64,000 nucleotides of DNA from Bacillus albus (GTDB lineage: Bacteria; Bacillota; Bacilli; Bacillales; Bacillaceae_G): the NCBI RefSeq assembly GCF_001884185.1, contig NZ_MAOE01000047.1, forward strand, positions 35,322 to 99,321, written 5' to 3'. Position 1 is the first letter of the stretch. Every line of letters begins with the position of its first letter. The notes under the pieces are model-generated. The model worked only from the letters and a program-made list of their open reading frames with translations. It made no database searches and was not told the DNA's origin. Below, piece after piece: positions 44,822-53,696 of the stretch. Position numbers and translations under genes: made by a program.

Positions 44822-44847
44822 TACTAATTCCTCCATTTTCTCCAAAT

Positions 44848-44927
44848 AAAAAAGCAGCTTCAAAAAACCTCTACAAAATAAAGGTTTTTGAATGCTGCTT
44901 AATTTCTCTGCACATCTTTTACAGAGA
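44848..44927 (-). promoter_or_regulatory. Leader terminator/attenuator ahead of the FNT-moe-moa operon
   Basis: On the minus strand a small hairpin (TCTCTG at 44922-44927 with CAGAGA at 44905-44910 as read on the transcript, 11-base loop) is followed by a large stem (44852-44870 with 44882-44900, one bulge) and six T. It stands 27 bases ahead of the FNT start. It either ends the moaA transcript or attenuates the FNT operon. Confidence 0.7.
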
Positions 44928-45021
44928 TATCAATCATCACTTTTACTATAAAATAGAAAATCTACAAACGTTGCACATTTTCCATTTTGTATATAATTCA
45001 TCATAGCTTTACTCTTATATA

Positions 45022-46038
45022 TCAACCACCAATATGTGACATTTCAATTTTAGGTACTCTTTTTTCACTTGTATTATTTAAGCGTTCATCTGAATAACGA
45101 TCTTCTCGGTTGTTCCATATATCACGTACGATATTTGTTATTTCCTCGTCAGTGTACCCAGATCGAAGTAGTTCTCTCAAATCATTTCCTTTAGAGGCAA
45201 ACAAACAAGTATATAATTTTCCTTCTGCAGAAATACGGGCTCTCGTACATGAGGAACAGAAGGAATCTGTTACTGATGAAATAATACCTATCTCTTCATC
45301 ACTTCCAATATAACGATAGCGAGTCGCAACTTCACCTGCATAATTCGCTTCAATCCGTTCTAATGGCATAACTTGATGAATGGCATCTACTATTTCTTGT
45401 TTCGAGACGACCTCTTTTAATTCCCAACCGTTATAATTCCCAACATCCATATACTCAATAAAACGAAGAATATGCTTATTTTCCTTAAAGTATTGTGCCA
45501 TCTGCAAAATGTCCTGTTCGTTTTTCCCCTTTTGAACGACCATGTTTATTTTAATTTTCATACCAACTTCAGCTGCAGCCTGTATTCCTTCTAGTACCCT
45601 TTGCACTTTGCTTCTATTACCATTCAAATAGAAAAAACGGTCTTCTTCTAAGGAATCTAAACTAACTGTCACACGTGATAAACCCGCCTTATATAAATCA
45701 GGAGCAAACTTTTTAAGTAACGATCCATTGGTTGTTAAACCGATATCCTCCACACCATCTATTTTATTAAGGCGCTCAATAAGCTGCGGAAGACCTCTTC
45801 GAAGTAACGGTTCTCCGCCCGTAATCCGTAACTTTCTTACACCTAAAGAAACAAAAATACGTGTTATCCTTTCAATCTCATCAAAAGATAAAATTTTATC
45901 ATTAGACAAAAACGAATAATCAGGACCAAATATTTCTTCTGGCATACAATAACGACAGCGAAAATTACAGCGATCAGTAACAGAAATACGTAAATCCTTT
46001 AAAGGACGTTGTAGTTTGTCTAATGTGACAGATTTCAT
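45022..46038 (-). CDS. moaA: GTP 3',8-cyclase MoaA
   Basis: A 338-residue radical SAM enzyme for the first step of molybdenum cofactor synthesis. The SAM cluster motif is CNFRCRYC (about residues 24-31). The second cluster is bound by [10 protein letters not shown] and a following C about 14 residues later. The C-terminus ends in GG, which is needed for activity in known MoaA. It makes 3',8-cyclo-GTP, the substrate of MoaC; no moaC is in this window. It lies 20 bases after fdhD. GAGG lies 8 bases ahead of the ATG. Confidence 0.96.
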   Translation of the reverse strand: MKSVTLDKLQRPLKDLRISVTDRCNFRCRYCMPEEIFGPDYSFLSNDKILSFDEIERITRIFVSLGVRKLRITGGEPLLRRGLPQLIERLNKIDGVEDIGLTTNGSLLKKFAPDLYKAGLSRVTVSLDSLEEDRFFYLNGNRSKVQRVLEGIQAAAEVGMKIKINMVVQKGKNEQDILQMAQYFKENKHILRFIEYMDVGNYNGWELKEVVSKQEIVDAIHQVMPLERIEANYAGEVATRYRYIGSDEEIGIISSVTDSFCSSCTRARISAEGKLYTCLFASKGNDLRELLRSGYTDEEITNIVRDIWNNREDRYSDERLNNTSEKRVPKIEMSHIGG

Positions 46039-46058
46039 ATTTATTGCCTCGCTTTTAC

Positions 46059-46856
46059 TTATTTTATATTTAAAACACGCTCTGGATGCGTATATACATT
46101 TAAGGATTGATTCCGAATAAACCCTATCGTAGTAATACCTAATTCTTCTGCTAGCTGCAAAGCCAACTCAGTTGGAGCTGATTTTGAAAGTATAATTTCA
46201 CAACCAATCTTTGCAACTTTCAATAATATTTCCGAAGAAATACGACCACTAAAAACTATGATTTTATCTTTTATAGAAATATTATTTTTTAAACAATAAC
46301 CGTAAATTTTATCTAACGCATTATGTCTACCGATATCCATTCGGCTTAACATAATACCATTCACGTCACACAAAGACGCATTATGCACGCCTCCTGTATG
46401 ACGAAATGTCTCTGCGGATTGCTGCATTTCTTTCATTAACCGAAAACAATCTTCTACAGCAACCTGCACATGGACACCATTCATCTTTTTCGCGCTTAGG
46501 GCATCATTTGCAAAAACAAAACCTTGTCTACTCGTACCACAACACGACGTAATATAACGTTTATTTTGCATTTGTTCGTAATACGGATTCACTTTTGTCG
46601 TCGTGACATGTACAAATCCTTCTTTCTCTTGTACCCATATGTCATCAATATCTTCATATTTCCGAATGATTCCTTCAGATGCTAAAAAGCCTATTACCAT
46701 ATCTTCTATATATTCTGGAGTACTAACCATTGTAACAAACTCCTGTCCGTTCATTTTAACCGTGACTGGAAACTCTGTTACAATGCTGTCCTCTATATGT
46801 TTAAACGCCCCTTGTTCATAACGAAAGATTTCTCTTTCTACCTGTATCGGCTTCAC
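46059..46856 (-). CDS. fdhD: Formate dehydrogenase accessory sulfurtransferase FdhD
   Basis: A 265-residue protein that passes sulfur from a cysteine desulfurase to the molybdenum cofactor, needed for formate dehydrogenase activity. The active-site loop with the conserved Cys is TSCCGTSR, and the family stretch [14 protein letters not shown] follows, then [16 protein letters not shown]. The GTG start follows AAGGA by 8 bases. The place between yrhF and moaA fits a single FDH maturation operon. Confidence 0.95.
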   Translation of the reverse strand: MKPIQVEREIFRYEQGAFKHIEDSIVTEFPVTVKMNGQEFVTMVSTPEYIEDMVIGFLASEGIIRKYEDIDDIWVQEKEGFVHVTTTKVNPYYEQMQNKRYITSCCGTSRQGFVFANDALSAKKMNGVHVQVAVEDCFRLMKEMQQSAETFRHTGGVHNASLCDVNGIMLSRMDIGRHNALDKIYGYCLKNNISIKDKIIVFSGRISSEILLKVAKIGCEIILSKSAPTELALQLAEELGITTIGFIRNQSLNVYTHPERVLNIK

Positions 46857-46872
46857 GATCAGTATCCTTCTC

Positions 46873-47217
46873 TCACGTTATATTTTTATCAAAAACAAAT
46901 ACCGAAACTGCAATATCTTCCTCTACTTTCATATCTGAAAACAAATTCACTAATTTCGCTCCAACAAGTTCCTCCAAATGTTCACGAGAATTTGCAGCAT
47001 ACACTTCTTGAATCATTTTCGTTCTAGCCATATGAACCATTTCCGCACCGTCCATCGTACTTGAAATGAACTTTTCAGTAGGTGTTAAGTTTCCGTACAA
47101 GGTCGCAATCGCCATATTTTCAGCAAAAACAGTATGAATTCGTTCCGGTCCTTTTCCGAAAAGTTCCTTTCGAAGTTTTCGTATCATATCATTAAATTCA
47201 TGTACTTTTTTTGACAT
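46873..47217 (-). CDS. yrhF: DUF2294 protein (YrhF-like)
   Basis: A 114-residue soluble protein covering one DUF2294 domain (family name from memory). KGPERIHTVFAENMAIATLYGNLTPTEKF is typical. In B. subtilis yrhF is found beside the formate dehydrogenase-like gene yrhE, as here; its function is unknown. GGGAGG precedes the ATG. Confidence 0.82.
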   Translation of the reverse strand: MSKKVHEFNDMIRKLRKELFGKGPERIHTVFAENMAIATLYGNLTPTEKFISSTMDGAEMVHMARTKMIQEVYAANSREHLEELVGAKLVNLFSDMKVEEDIAVSVFVFDKNIT

Positions 47218-47332
47218 ACAATTATACCTCCCAAAAGCCTCATTTTACTTTATTATATATTTTACCAAAATGATCTTTTCACCCAAACTATTTCGCACAA
47301 ATATTCGGGCGAAAAGATTCACTTCATGAAGG

Positions 47333-47815
47333 CTATTCGTCTTTTAACCCTTTACCCATGCCTTTTAAGAAATGAAGTCCAAACCCGATAGCACGGTTAA
47401 TGTCTGGGTCTTTCAATACTTTCATAAGATCAAATACCCCTACTTTTTTATTACTCTCTAAATGTTCATTACCTTCTTCTAACCCTACTAACAAGCTGCC
47501 TATAAGCTTTTTCGTAAGTTCCGGATCAAGTTCTGTTAAAGCACCAGCAGCACCCATCATATTATTAATTAAATTTGTAACAGGCTCACGAGTCACTTGG
47601 CCAAGAACAATCTTTGCGATTGGTTCTTTCGCCTTTAGCATAGAATTTGCAGCTTCTAACATTCCGATGTCATTTAATTCCCCGACAATATTAAACATTT
47701 GATTCAAAGCTTCTTCATTATTAGCTAGAAGCTCTTTTAAATCATCTAGTTTTTTCTGTTTTATTTCTTCCTCAGTTAATTCTTGTTTCTGAATCATTTT
47801 TATAGGTGCAGCCAT
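47333..47815 (-). CDS. yrhD: DUF1641 protein (YrhD-like)
   Basis: A 160-residue protein with a DUF1641 core (EALNQMFNIVGELNDIGMLEAANSMLKAKE, then a helical stretch ending GLHFLKGMGKGLKDE). Such proteins accompany FdhF-like alpha subunits in Bacillus and may be structural partners. It starts 12 bases after the yrhE stop with AGGAGGAG ahead, so the two are co-transcribed. There are no metal-binding motifs. Confidence 0.88.
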   Translation of the reverse strand: MAAPIKMIQKQELTEEEIKQKKLDDLKELLANNEEALNQMFNIVGELNDIGMLEAANSMLKAKEPIAKIVLGQVTREPVTNLINNMMGAAGALTELDPELTKKLIGSLLVGLEEGNEHLESNKKVGVFDLMKVLKDPDINRAIGFGLHFLKGMGKGLKDE

Positions 47816-47827
47816 ATTTTTCTCCTC

Positions 47828-50767
47828 CTACTTATCCGTTAAATGCACATACCCTGGACGTGCCCACTTACGATGTACCTCAATTCCAGCTTGAGGGTGA
47901 CGTTTTTTATTGCGCGGGTTCGCTTTTGGCATCGGATTTTCACCATCAACTTCTAGCACTTCCATACGCACTTTCGTCTGTTTATAAGCAGGTGTGTTCG
48001 TACGCGTATCTACTGCAGGACCTGTTAAGAAATTAATCGCTGTTTCATTATCTGTAGAGTTCATCGGTAAATATAACTCATTCGCTTTTACACGGTCTGT
48101 TACAAGTGCACGTAATTTTAACGCCCCAAACGGAGAGACAAGGCGAACTAATGAACCGGTTTTCACTCCACGTTCTTTTGCAAGCTCTGGAGAAATTTCA
48201 ACAAACACACCAGGCACTTTCGTTTGAATACCTGTTGATTTATTTGTCATATTCCCTTCATGGAAATGCTCAAGCATACGACCGTTATTAATGTGAAGAT
48301 CGAACTCCGCTGGGAATTCAGCTGGACGTACCCAGTCAGCAATCGCAAAACGAGCTTTTTTATCTGGGAAATTAAATCCATCTTGGAAAAGTAATGGTGT
48401 ATTCGTACCATCAAAGCTTCCCCAATGGAAACTATTCCATCCTTCAAGTACTTCATAATTTGCTTGTGAGAATAGTGGTGATAAGCTTGCCATTTCAGCA
48501 AAGATTTCACTTGGATGACTATAATTCCAGTTTGCACCTAACTTATTCGCAACTTCCTGCACAATCCACCAGTCTGGTTTCGCATCTCCAAGCGTAGGAA
48601 GAACTTGATATAGCCTTTGTACACGGCGCTCTGTATTTGTGAAAGTACCTTCTTTCTCAAGAGATGGTGCTGCTGGTAATACAACATCTGCATATTGAGC
48701 AGTTTTAGAAAGGAAAACATCTTGCACAACGAAGAAATCAAGGCTTGATAACACTTCGTGTACGTGGTTCGCGTTAGAGTCTACAAGAGCCATATCCTCT
48801 CCGACAAGATACATAGCTTTCATTTTCCCTTCGTCAATTGCGTGCAGCATTTCAATATTATTAAGACCTGGTTCACTATTAATTTTCACTCCGTAAGCCA
48901 TTTCAAATTTCGCACGTTCCATATCGTTAGTAACGTGTTGATATCCAGGAAGCCATCCTGGTAAAGTACCCATATCACAAGCACCTTGTACGTTATTATG
49001 ACCTCGAAGCGGATATGCACCAGCACCTGGACGACGATAATTACCCGTTGCAAGAAGTAAGTTTGAAATCGCAGCGGAAGTATCAGATCCACCTGTATTT
49101 TGCGTTACCCCCATACCCCAAAGGATACATGTACCATCTGCATCACGAATCATTTCAGCCATTTGAATAAGTGTTTCTTTTGAAATACCAGTCATTTCTT
49201 CCGCATATTCAAGTGTATATTCTGTAAGACTCTCTTTGAAATCTTCAAAGAAGTTTACATTCTCATCAATAAATCGTTGATCGTGCCAGCCTTGATCAAT
49301 CATATATTTCGTAACAGCCATTAACCATACTTGATCTGTTCCTTGTTTTGGACTAACAAAGACGTCTGAACGCTCTGCCATTTCTGTTTTACGAAGATCA
49401 GCGACAATTAATTTTTGTCCGTGTAATTTATGCGCACGTTTAATACGTGTAGCTAAAACAGGATGACCTTCTGTCGGATTACAACCTACAATGATAACAA
49501 GACCAGATTGTGCGATGTCTTTAATCGTTCCAGCATCTCCGCCCATACCAATTGTACGGAATAATCCGTCTGTCGCTGGCGATTGACAATAACGTGAGCA
49601 GTTATCAATATTATTCGTTTCAAATACTTGTCGGGCTAATTTTTGAATCACATAATTGTCTTCATTCGTAATTTTTGATGAAGAAATAAAACCGATAGCA
49701 TCTTTACCGTACTCTTCTTTAATCGATCCTAATTTACTTGCAACTACATGTAATGCTTCTTCCCATGTAGATTCAACAAACGCTCCATTTTTACGAATTA
49801 AAGGTTTTGTAATTCTTTCTTTAGAATTTACGAAATCCCAACCGAACTTTCCTTTTACACAAGTAGAAATTGCGTTAACTGGCGCATCCGAAGAAGGCTG
49901 TACTTTAAGGATTTTACGCCCTTTCGTCCACACTTCAAATGAACAACCTACACCACAAAATGTACATACTGTTTTCGTCTTCTTCGTACGAGTATCACGC
50001 ATGGCCGCTTCCACTTCTGATACCGCAAAAATACCGCTATATCCAGGCTCAACTTCTTTAATTAAATCTACCATCGGTTCAAGAATATCTGGTTTTAATC
50101 CCGTCATAAATCCAGCTTCACCAAGCATTGTTTTCTCCATTAAAGCGTTACAAGGGCAAATGGTTACACATTGACCGCAGCTCACGCAGGAAGAGTCATT
50201 AATATTTACTCCTTCATCCCAAATAACTCGTGGGCGTTCCGCTTCCCAGTCTATTGATAACGTTTCATTTACTTGTAAGTTTTGACACACCTCAACGCAT
50301 TGACCGCATGCGATACATTGATTCGGGTCATAGCGATAAAACGGATGCGTCATATCAACTTCACTTACATCTACTTTCGGTTCATAAGGATATTTTTGAT
50401 GTTCAATCTCCATTAATTCTGCTGTATTATGCAGTTTACAGTTCCCATTGTTGTTGTCACATACTGTACAGTATAATAAATGATTTTCTAGTAATCGATC
50501 CATCGCCTCAGTTTGTGCTTCTTTTGCACGAGCAGAATTACGTTCAATGTTCATACCTTCTGTCACCACTGCCGAACAAGAGCGCATTAACTTTCCGTCA
50601 ACTTCTACAATACATGTGTCACATGTTTGAATAGGATCTACTTCTGGCACGTAACAAATTTGCGGATGTTCAATCCCGTTCTCATTTATAACACCCAATA
50701 TCGTTGAACCGGGCTCCGCTGTATACTTTTTTCCGTCAATTGTAATATGAACCATGTTGTTATTCAT
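47828..50767 (-). CDS. yrhE: Formate dehydrogenase-like molybdoenzyme alpha subunit (YrhE)
   Basis: A 979-residue cytoplasmic oxidoreductase. In order: a [2Fe-2S] domain (CDTCIVEV...RSCSAVV), a NuoG-like CTVCDNNNGNC segment, two ferredoxin clusters (CIACGQCVEVC, CVSCGQCVTICPC), an N-terminal [4Fe-4S] motif of the molybdopterin domain (CTFCGVGC), the MGD-binding core and the C-terminal cap. The probable metal ligand is Cys394 in NCSRYCQSPATDG, so there is no selenocysteine. In E. coli FdhF the metal ligand is followed by a catalytic His; here it is Gln395, although the RGHNNVQGACDM segment is kept. The electron acceptor is unknown. GGGGG lies 7 bases ahead of the ATG at 50767. Confidence 0.92.
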   Translation of the reverse strand: MNNNMVHITIDGKKYTAEPGSTILGVINENGIEHPQICYVPEVDPIQTCDTCIVEVDGKLMRSCSAVVTEGMNIERNSARAKEAQTEAMDRLLENHLLYCTVCDNNNGNCKLHNTAELMEIEHQKYPYEPKVDVSEVDMTHPFYRYDPNQCIACGQCVEVCQNLQVNETLSIDWEAERPRVIWDEGVNINDSSCVSCGQCVTICPCNALMEKTMLGEAGFMTGLKPDILEPMVDLIKEVEPGYSGIFAVSEVEAAMRDTRTKKTKTVCTFCGVGCSFEVWTKGRKILKVQPSSDAPVNAISTCVKGKFGWDFVNSKERITKPLIRKNGAFVESTWEEALHVVASKLGSIKEEYGKDAIGFISSSKITNEDNYVIQKLARQVFETNNIDNCSRYCQSPATDGLFRTIGMGGDAGTIKDIAQSGLVIIVGCNPTEGHPVLATRIKRAHKLHGQKLIVADLRKTEMAERSDVFVSPKQGTDQVWLMAVTKYMIDQGWHDQRFIDENVNFFEDFKESLTEYTLEYAEEMTGISKETLIQMAEMIRDADGTCILWGMGVTQNTGGSDTSAAISNLLLATGNYRRPGAGAYPLRGHNNVQGACDMGTLPGWLPGYQHVTNDMERAKFEMAYGVKINSEPGLNNIEMLHAIDEGKMKAMYLVGEDMALVDSNANHVHEVLSSLDFFVVQDVFLSKTAQYADVVLPAAPSLEKEGTFTNTERRVQRLYQVLPTLGDAKPDWWIVQEVANKLGANWNYSHPSEIFAEMASLSPLFSQANYEVLEGWNSFHWGSFDGTNTPLLFQDGFNFPDKKARFAIADWVRPAEFPAEFDLHINNGRMLEHFHEGNMTNKSTGIQTKVPGVFVEISPELAKERGVKTGSLVRLVSPFGALKLRALVTDRVKANELYLPMNSTDNETAINFLTGPAVDTRTNTPAYKQTKVRMEVLEVDGENPMPKANPRNKKRHPQAGIEVHRKWARPGYVHLTDK

Positions 50768-50790
50768 GGTCTTTCCCCCTTTTTGAGAAT

Positions 50791-50852
50791 AAAAAAACTC
50801 CACCACGAAAATATACGCACCACATTTCGGCACGTTATTATCATGGTGGAGT
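50791..50852 (-). promoter_or_regulatory. Structured leader with terminator ahead of yrhE
   Basis: The predicted transcript begins almost at this element. The outer stem ACTCCACCA/TGGTGGAGT (50844-50852 with 50797-50805) encloses a second helix (ACGTGCC with GGTGCGT, with G-U pairs) and is followed by six to seven T, then the ribosome site. This is an intrinsic terminator inside the leader, so readthrough must be controlled. Confidence 0.75.
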
Positions 50853-50855
50853 AGT

Positions 50856-50883
50856 TTATTAGCACATCTTGCTAAAATACCAA
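50856..50883 (-). promoter_or_regulatory. Candidate sigma-A promoter of yrhE
   Basis: On the minus strand TTGGTA (50878-50883) and TAATAA (50856-50861) with a 16-base spacer. Transcription would begin at about 50849, at the leader hairpin. Confidence 0.5.
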
Positions 50884-50933
50884 TCCATTTATTCATAAAT
50901 AAAACGATAGATTCATAACAGGTCATATCACGA

Positions 50934-50973
50934 TTCCATCTTTAACACTATAATTATAGCGTTAAAGATGGAA
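50934..50973. repeat. 40-bp near-perfect palindrome between yrhE and the ger operon
   Basis: Bases 50934-50953 pair with 50954-50973 at 19 of 20 positions. It lies about 50 bases upstream of the yrhE promoter and 25 bases upstream of the sigma-G promoter of the ger operon. No U-run follows on either strand. Confidence 0.9.
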
Positions 50974-50998
50974 ATATACAATATAAAATTTAAACTAC

Positions 50999-51028
50999 GC
51001 ATATGTCAGCATGGAACTATCCATAATA
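50999..51028 (+). promoter_or_regulatory. Sigma-G promoter of the germinant receptor operon
   Basis: GCATA (50999-51003) and CATAATA (51022-51028), 18-base spacer, both fitting the sigma-G consensus GHATR/CATNHTA. Expression in the forespore is expected for ger receptor genes. Confidence 0.7.
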
Positions 51029-51063
51029 ACCCATATAATACATGACAAGGAGTAAGCAAATAA

Positions 51064-52602
51064 ATGGGGTCTTTTAATAAATGGATACGTGGTGAAAAGT
51101 CTTTTTCTGCACAAGAGCAAGCTGATCACTTATTAAATAAAGCTATCTCTTCTTCTCTTTCCCTTAATTTAAAACACTTGTCCAAACTGTTTAGCGGTAT
51201 TCCAGAATTAATTACACGCACTTTTCCGTTAAAAAACGGAAAAGAAGCCGCTCTTATATATATGGAAGGACTTGTAGATAAAACTGTTATTAACATTGAT
51301 ATTCTTCGCCCCCTCCTATTTAAACAGTGGAATGAGGACGATTTTTGGGAATCTTCCGTTACAATCGGAAATGTAAAAAAAGTTCAGCAGTGGTCAGACA
51401 TTGAACAGTCCCTTTTACATGGTAAAAGCATTTTATTCATAAATGGACAACCTACAGCGTTAGAACTAGATACGCAATCGGCACCAAAAAGAAGTATTGA
51501 AGAACCTACAACAGAAACTTCCATAAAAAGCTCACACGAAGGATTTAATGAAGTAGCGAGCGACAGCCTTGCACTTATTCGTCGATATATTCCAAATCGC
51601 GAATTAAAATTGAAGGAATTCACTGTTGGTGAACGAGCTACTTCAAAGGTTTTTTTACTGTACTTAGCAGACATTGCAAACGAAGATGTCGTACAAGAAA
51701 TGGCATGCCGCATTGAATCAATCAAAGTGGATGCTATTATTACTACCGGAGAATTAGAAGGGTTTGTTGAAGATAATTCCTACACTCTCTTTCCGCAATT
51801 ATCAATAACCGAACGCCCAGACACAACAGCTCATCACATCTTGGACGGACGAATCGCTGTTGTTGTAGACCGCTCACCAGGCGTATTAATTGGACCTATG
51901 ACCTTTTCATCTTTTTTTCAAACAATTGATGATTACAGCTTTAGACCTATCATTCCATCTTTTATACGATTACTTCGTTTCACCGGATTATTTATTGCAA
52001 TATTCGCTCCGGCTCTTTATATCGCTATGATTTCCTTTCATTATGAAGTAATTCCACTTAAATTATTGTTAACAATTGGAGAGTCGCGTGCAAAAATCCC
52101 TTTTCCACCTATATTAGAAGCACTTTTAATGGAATTGGTACTTGAAATGCTTCGTGAAGCTGCTGTTCGCCTTCCTGGTCCTGTCGGGCAAACAATTGGT
52201 GTCGTAGGAGGGATTGTCATTGGACAAGCTGCAGTTCAAGCAGGAATCGTAAGTAATGTTATGGTTATCGTCGTATCTATTACCGCAGTCGCTTCTTTTA
52301 TCATTCCCAATCTGGAAATGTCAGCAGGAGTTCGGATTCTTCGCTTTCCAATGATGATAATCGCTTCTTTATTCGGAGTCATTGGAATTATGGTTGGAAT
52401 GTCAGTTATCATCATCCATATTCTTTCTATGGAATCACTTGGTGTTCCTTACGGTAGTCCTTTTTCTCCATCATTTGCTACGGATTTAAAAGACGTTCTT
52501 GTGCGTTTGCCATGGAAACTAATGAAGAAAAGACCACTATCCCTTAACTTAAAACAAGAAAATCGACAAACGGATATAGAAGAAAAGGAGGAAGATAAGT
52601 GA
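51064..52602 (+). CDS. Spore germination receptor subunit A (GerA family)
   Basis: A 512-residue subunit A of a nutrient germinant receptor in the spore inner membrane. A soluble N-terminal part (about 1-290) is followed by about five membrane segments with the family sequences DDYSFRPIIPSFIRLLRFTGLFIAIFAPALYIA, ESRAKIPFPPILEALLMELVLEMLREA and GQTIGVVGGIVIGQAAVQAG. The paralogue (gerI, gerK, gerL and others) cannot be settled from sequence alone. AAGGAG lies 11 bases ahead of the ATG, and a sigma-G promoter precedes it. The stop overlaps the next gene. Confidence 0.94.
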   Translation: MGSFNKWIRGEKSFSAQEQADHLLNKAISSSLSLNLKHLSKLFSGIPELITRTFPLKNGKEAALIYMEGLVDKTVINIDILRPLLFKQWNEDDFWESSVTIGNVKKVQQWSDIEQSLLHGKSILFINGQPTALELDTQSAPKRSIEEPTTETSIKSSHEGFNEVASDSLALIRRYIPNRELKLKEFTVGERATSKVFLLYLADIANEDVVQEMACRIESIKVDAIITTGELEGFVEDNSYTLFPQLSITERPDTTAHHILDGRIAVVVDRSPGVLIGPMTFSSFFQTIDDYSFRPIIPSFIRLLRFTGLFIAIFAPALYIAMISFHYEVIPLKLLLTIGESRAKIPFPPILEALLMELVLEMLREAAVRLPGPVGQTIGVVGGIVIGQAAVQAGIVSNVMVIVVSITAVASFIIPNLEMSAGVRILRFPMMIIASLFGVIGIMVGMSVIIIHILSMESLGVPYGSPFSPSFATDLKDVLVRLPWKLMKKRPLSLNLKQENRQTDIEEKEEDK

Positions 52603-53696
52603 CAAAGCGTGCAAAGAGGGAGATCAGTTTATTTCAATACATTTTAACGATTAGTGGTGTTCAGGTAGGATTCGGTGTACTTACACTGCCACGTGAAGTG
52701 GCACAAGGGGCGAATACAGATGGATGGATGTCTATTATTATAGGATGCGCTATCACTACTTTAGTCAGTCTATGTATTGTAAAAATTATGGAGAAGCATC
52801 CTGGATATCATTTACTTGATGTGCTAACTCGTTATCTTGGGAAGTGGCTAGGAAGAGTAGGAATGATTTTTTGGGTTTTATATGCTGTTCTTGCAGCTGT
52901 TTCCTTAATTTTCTCTCTCTTATACGTTATCCACATTTGGATTTTACCTAGATCCCCAATGTTTTTAATTATGATGTTACTATCTATTCCAATGGTTATG
53001 CTCGCATGTAAAGGTGTTCTTATTATTAGCCGCTATGCTGTTTTTACTGTCTTATTTACACTTTGGATGCCATTACTACTATTTATACCACTTAAAGATG
53101 GGCATTGGGTTTATCTTCTTCCTCTCCTTAAAGAGGGATGGATACCAGTTTTCAACACAGTAAAATCAACTATTATTGCCTTTCTCGGATTTGAGTTTGC
53201 ATTCGTCCTTTATCCTTATCTCAGTAATAAATCATTTGCAAAAAAAGGAATCGTTATTGCAAATATGATTACTTTACTCGTTTACCTACAAGTTACGTTC
53301 GTTTCTTTCCTTTATTTTAGCCCAGATGGTATAACAAAATTTTTATGGCCTACCCTTTCTCTCGTTACACCATTTCACTTTTCTTTTCTGGAACGATTTG
53401 AAATTATCTTTTTGTCATTTTATCTCTTTATCATTTTTGATTCTTGCATTCCTTATATTTTTACTGCTTCAGATGGAATCAATCAATTACTTAACAAAAA
53501 AGGGAGTTCATTACCTATTTGGTTTTTATTATTCGGTTGTACTTTCATTCTGTTTTTTTATATCCCTTCCTCTTATCAAATAAGTGCGTTGCGGGAATTT
53601 TGGGGAACTGCAAGTTATTTTATCGTTTTTCTATTCCCAGTCGTATTTCTCTTATACATGACACTTTATCAGCATTGGAAAAGGAGAAAAATTTAA
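52599..53696 (+). CDS. Spore germination receptor subunit B (GerB family permease)
   Basis: A 365-residue membrane protein with ten hydrophobic segments, the amino-acid-permease fold of GerAB-type subunits, which hold the germinant site in known receptors. The N-terminal FQYILTISGVQVGFGVLTLPREVA is typical. The GTG start overlaps the subunit A stop by 4 bases and follows AGGAGG, so the two are coupled. Confidence 0.94.
   Translation: MTKRAKREISLFQYILTISGVQVGFGVLTLPREVAQGANTDGWMSIIIGCAITTLVSLCIVKIMEKHPGYHLLDVLTRYLGKWLGRVGMIFWVLYAVLAAVSLIFSLLYVIHIWILPRSPMFLIMMLLSIPMVMLACKGVLIISRYAVFTVLFTLWMPLLLFIPLKDGHWVYLLPLLKEGWIPVFNTVKSTIIAFLGFEFAFVLYPYLSNKSFAKKGIVIANMITLLVYLQVTFVSFLYFSPDGITKFLWPTLSLVTPFHFSFLERFEIIFLSFYLFIIFDSCIPYIFTASDGINQLLNKKGSSLPIWFLLFGCTFILFFYIPSSYQISALREFWGTASYFIVFLFPVVFLLYMTLYQHWKRRKI

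Noticed and set aside
44928-45021. Fnr box and promoter for the FNT gene
   Set aside because: No TGTGA-N6-TCACA match was found, and promoter-like hexamers have poor spacing.
47828-50767. Selenocysteine (in-frame TGA) at the formate dehydrogenase active site
   Set aside because: The frame is uninterrupted and the ligand position is a Cys codon (TGT, residue 394).
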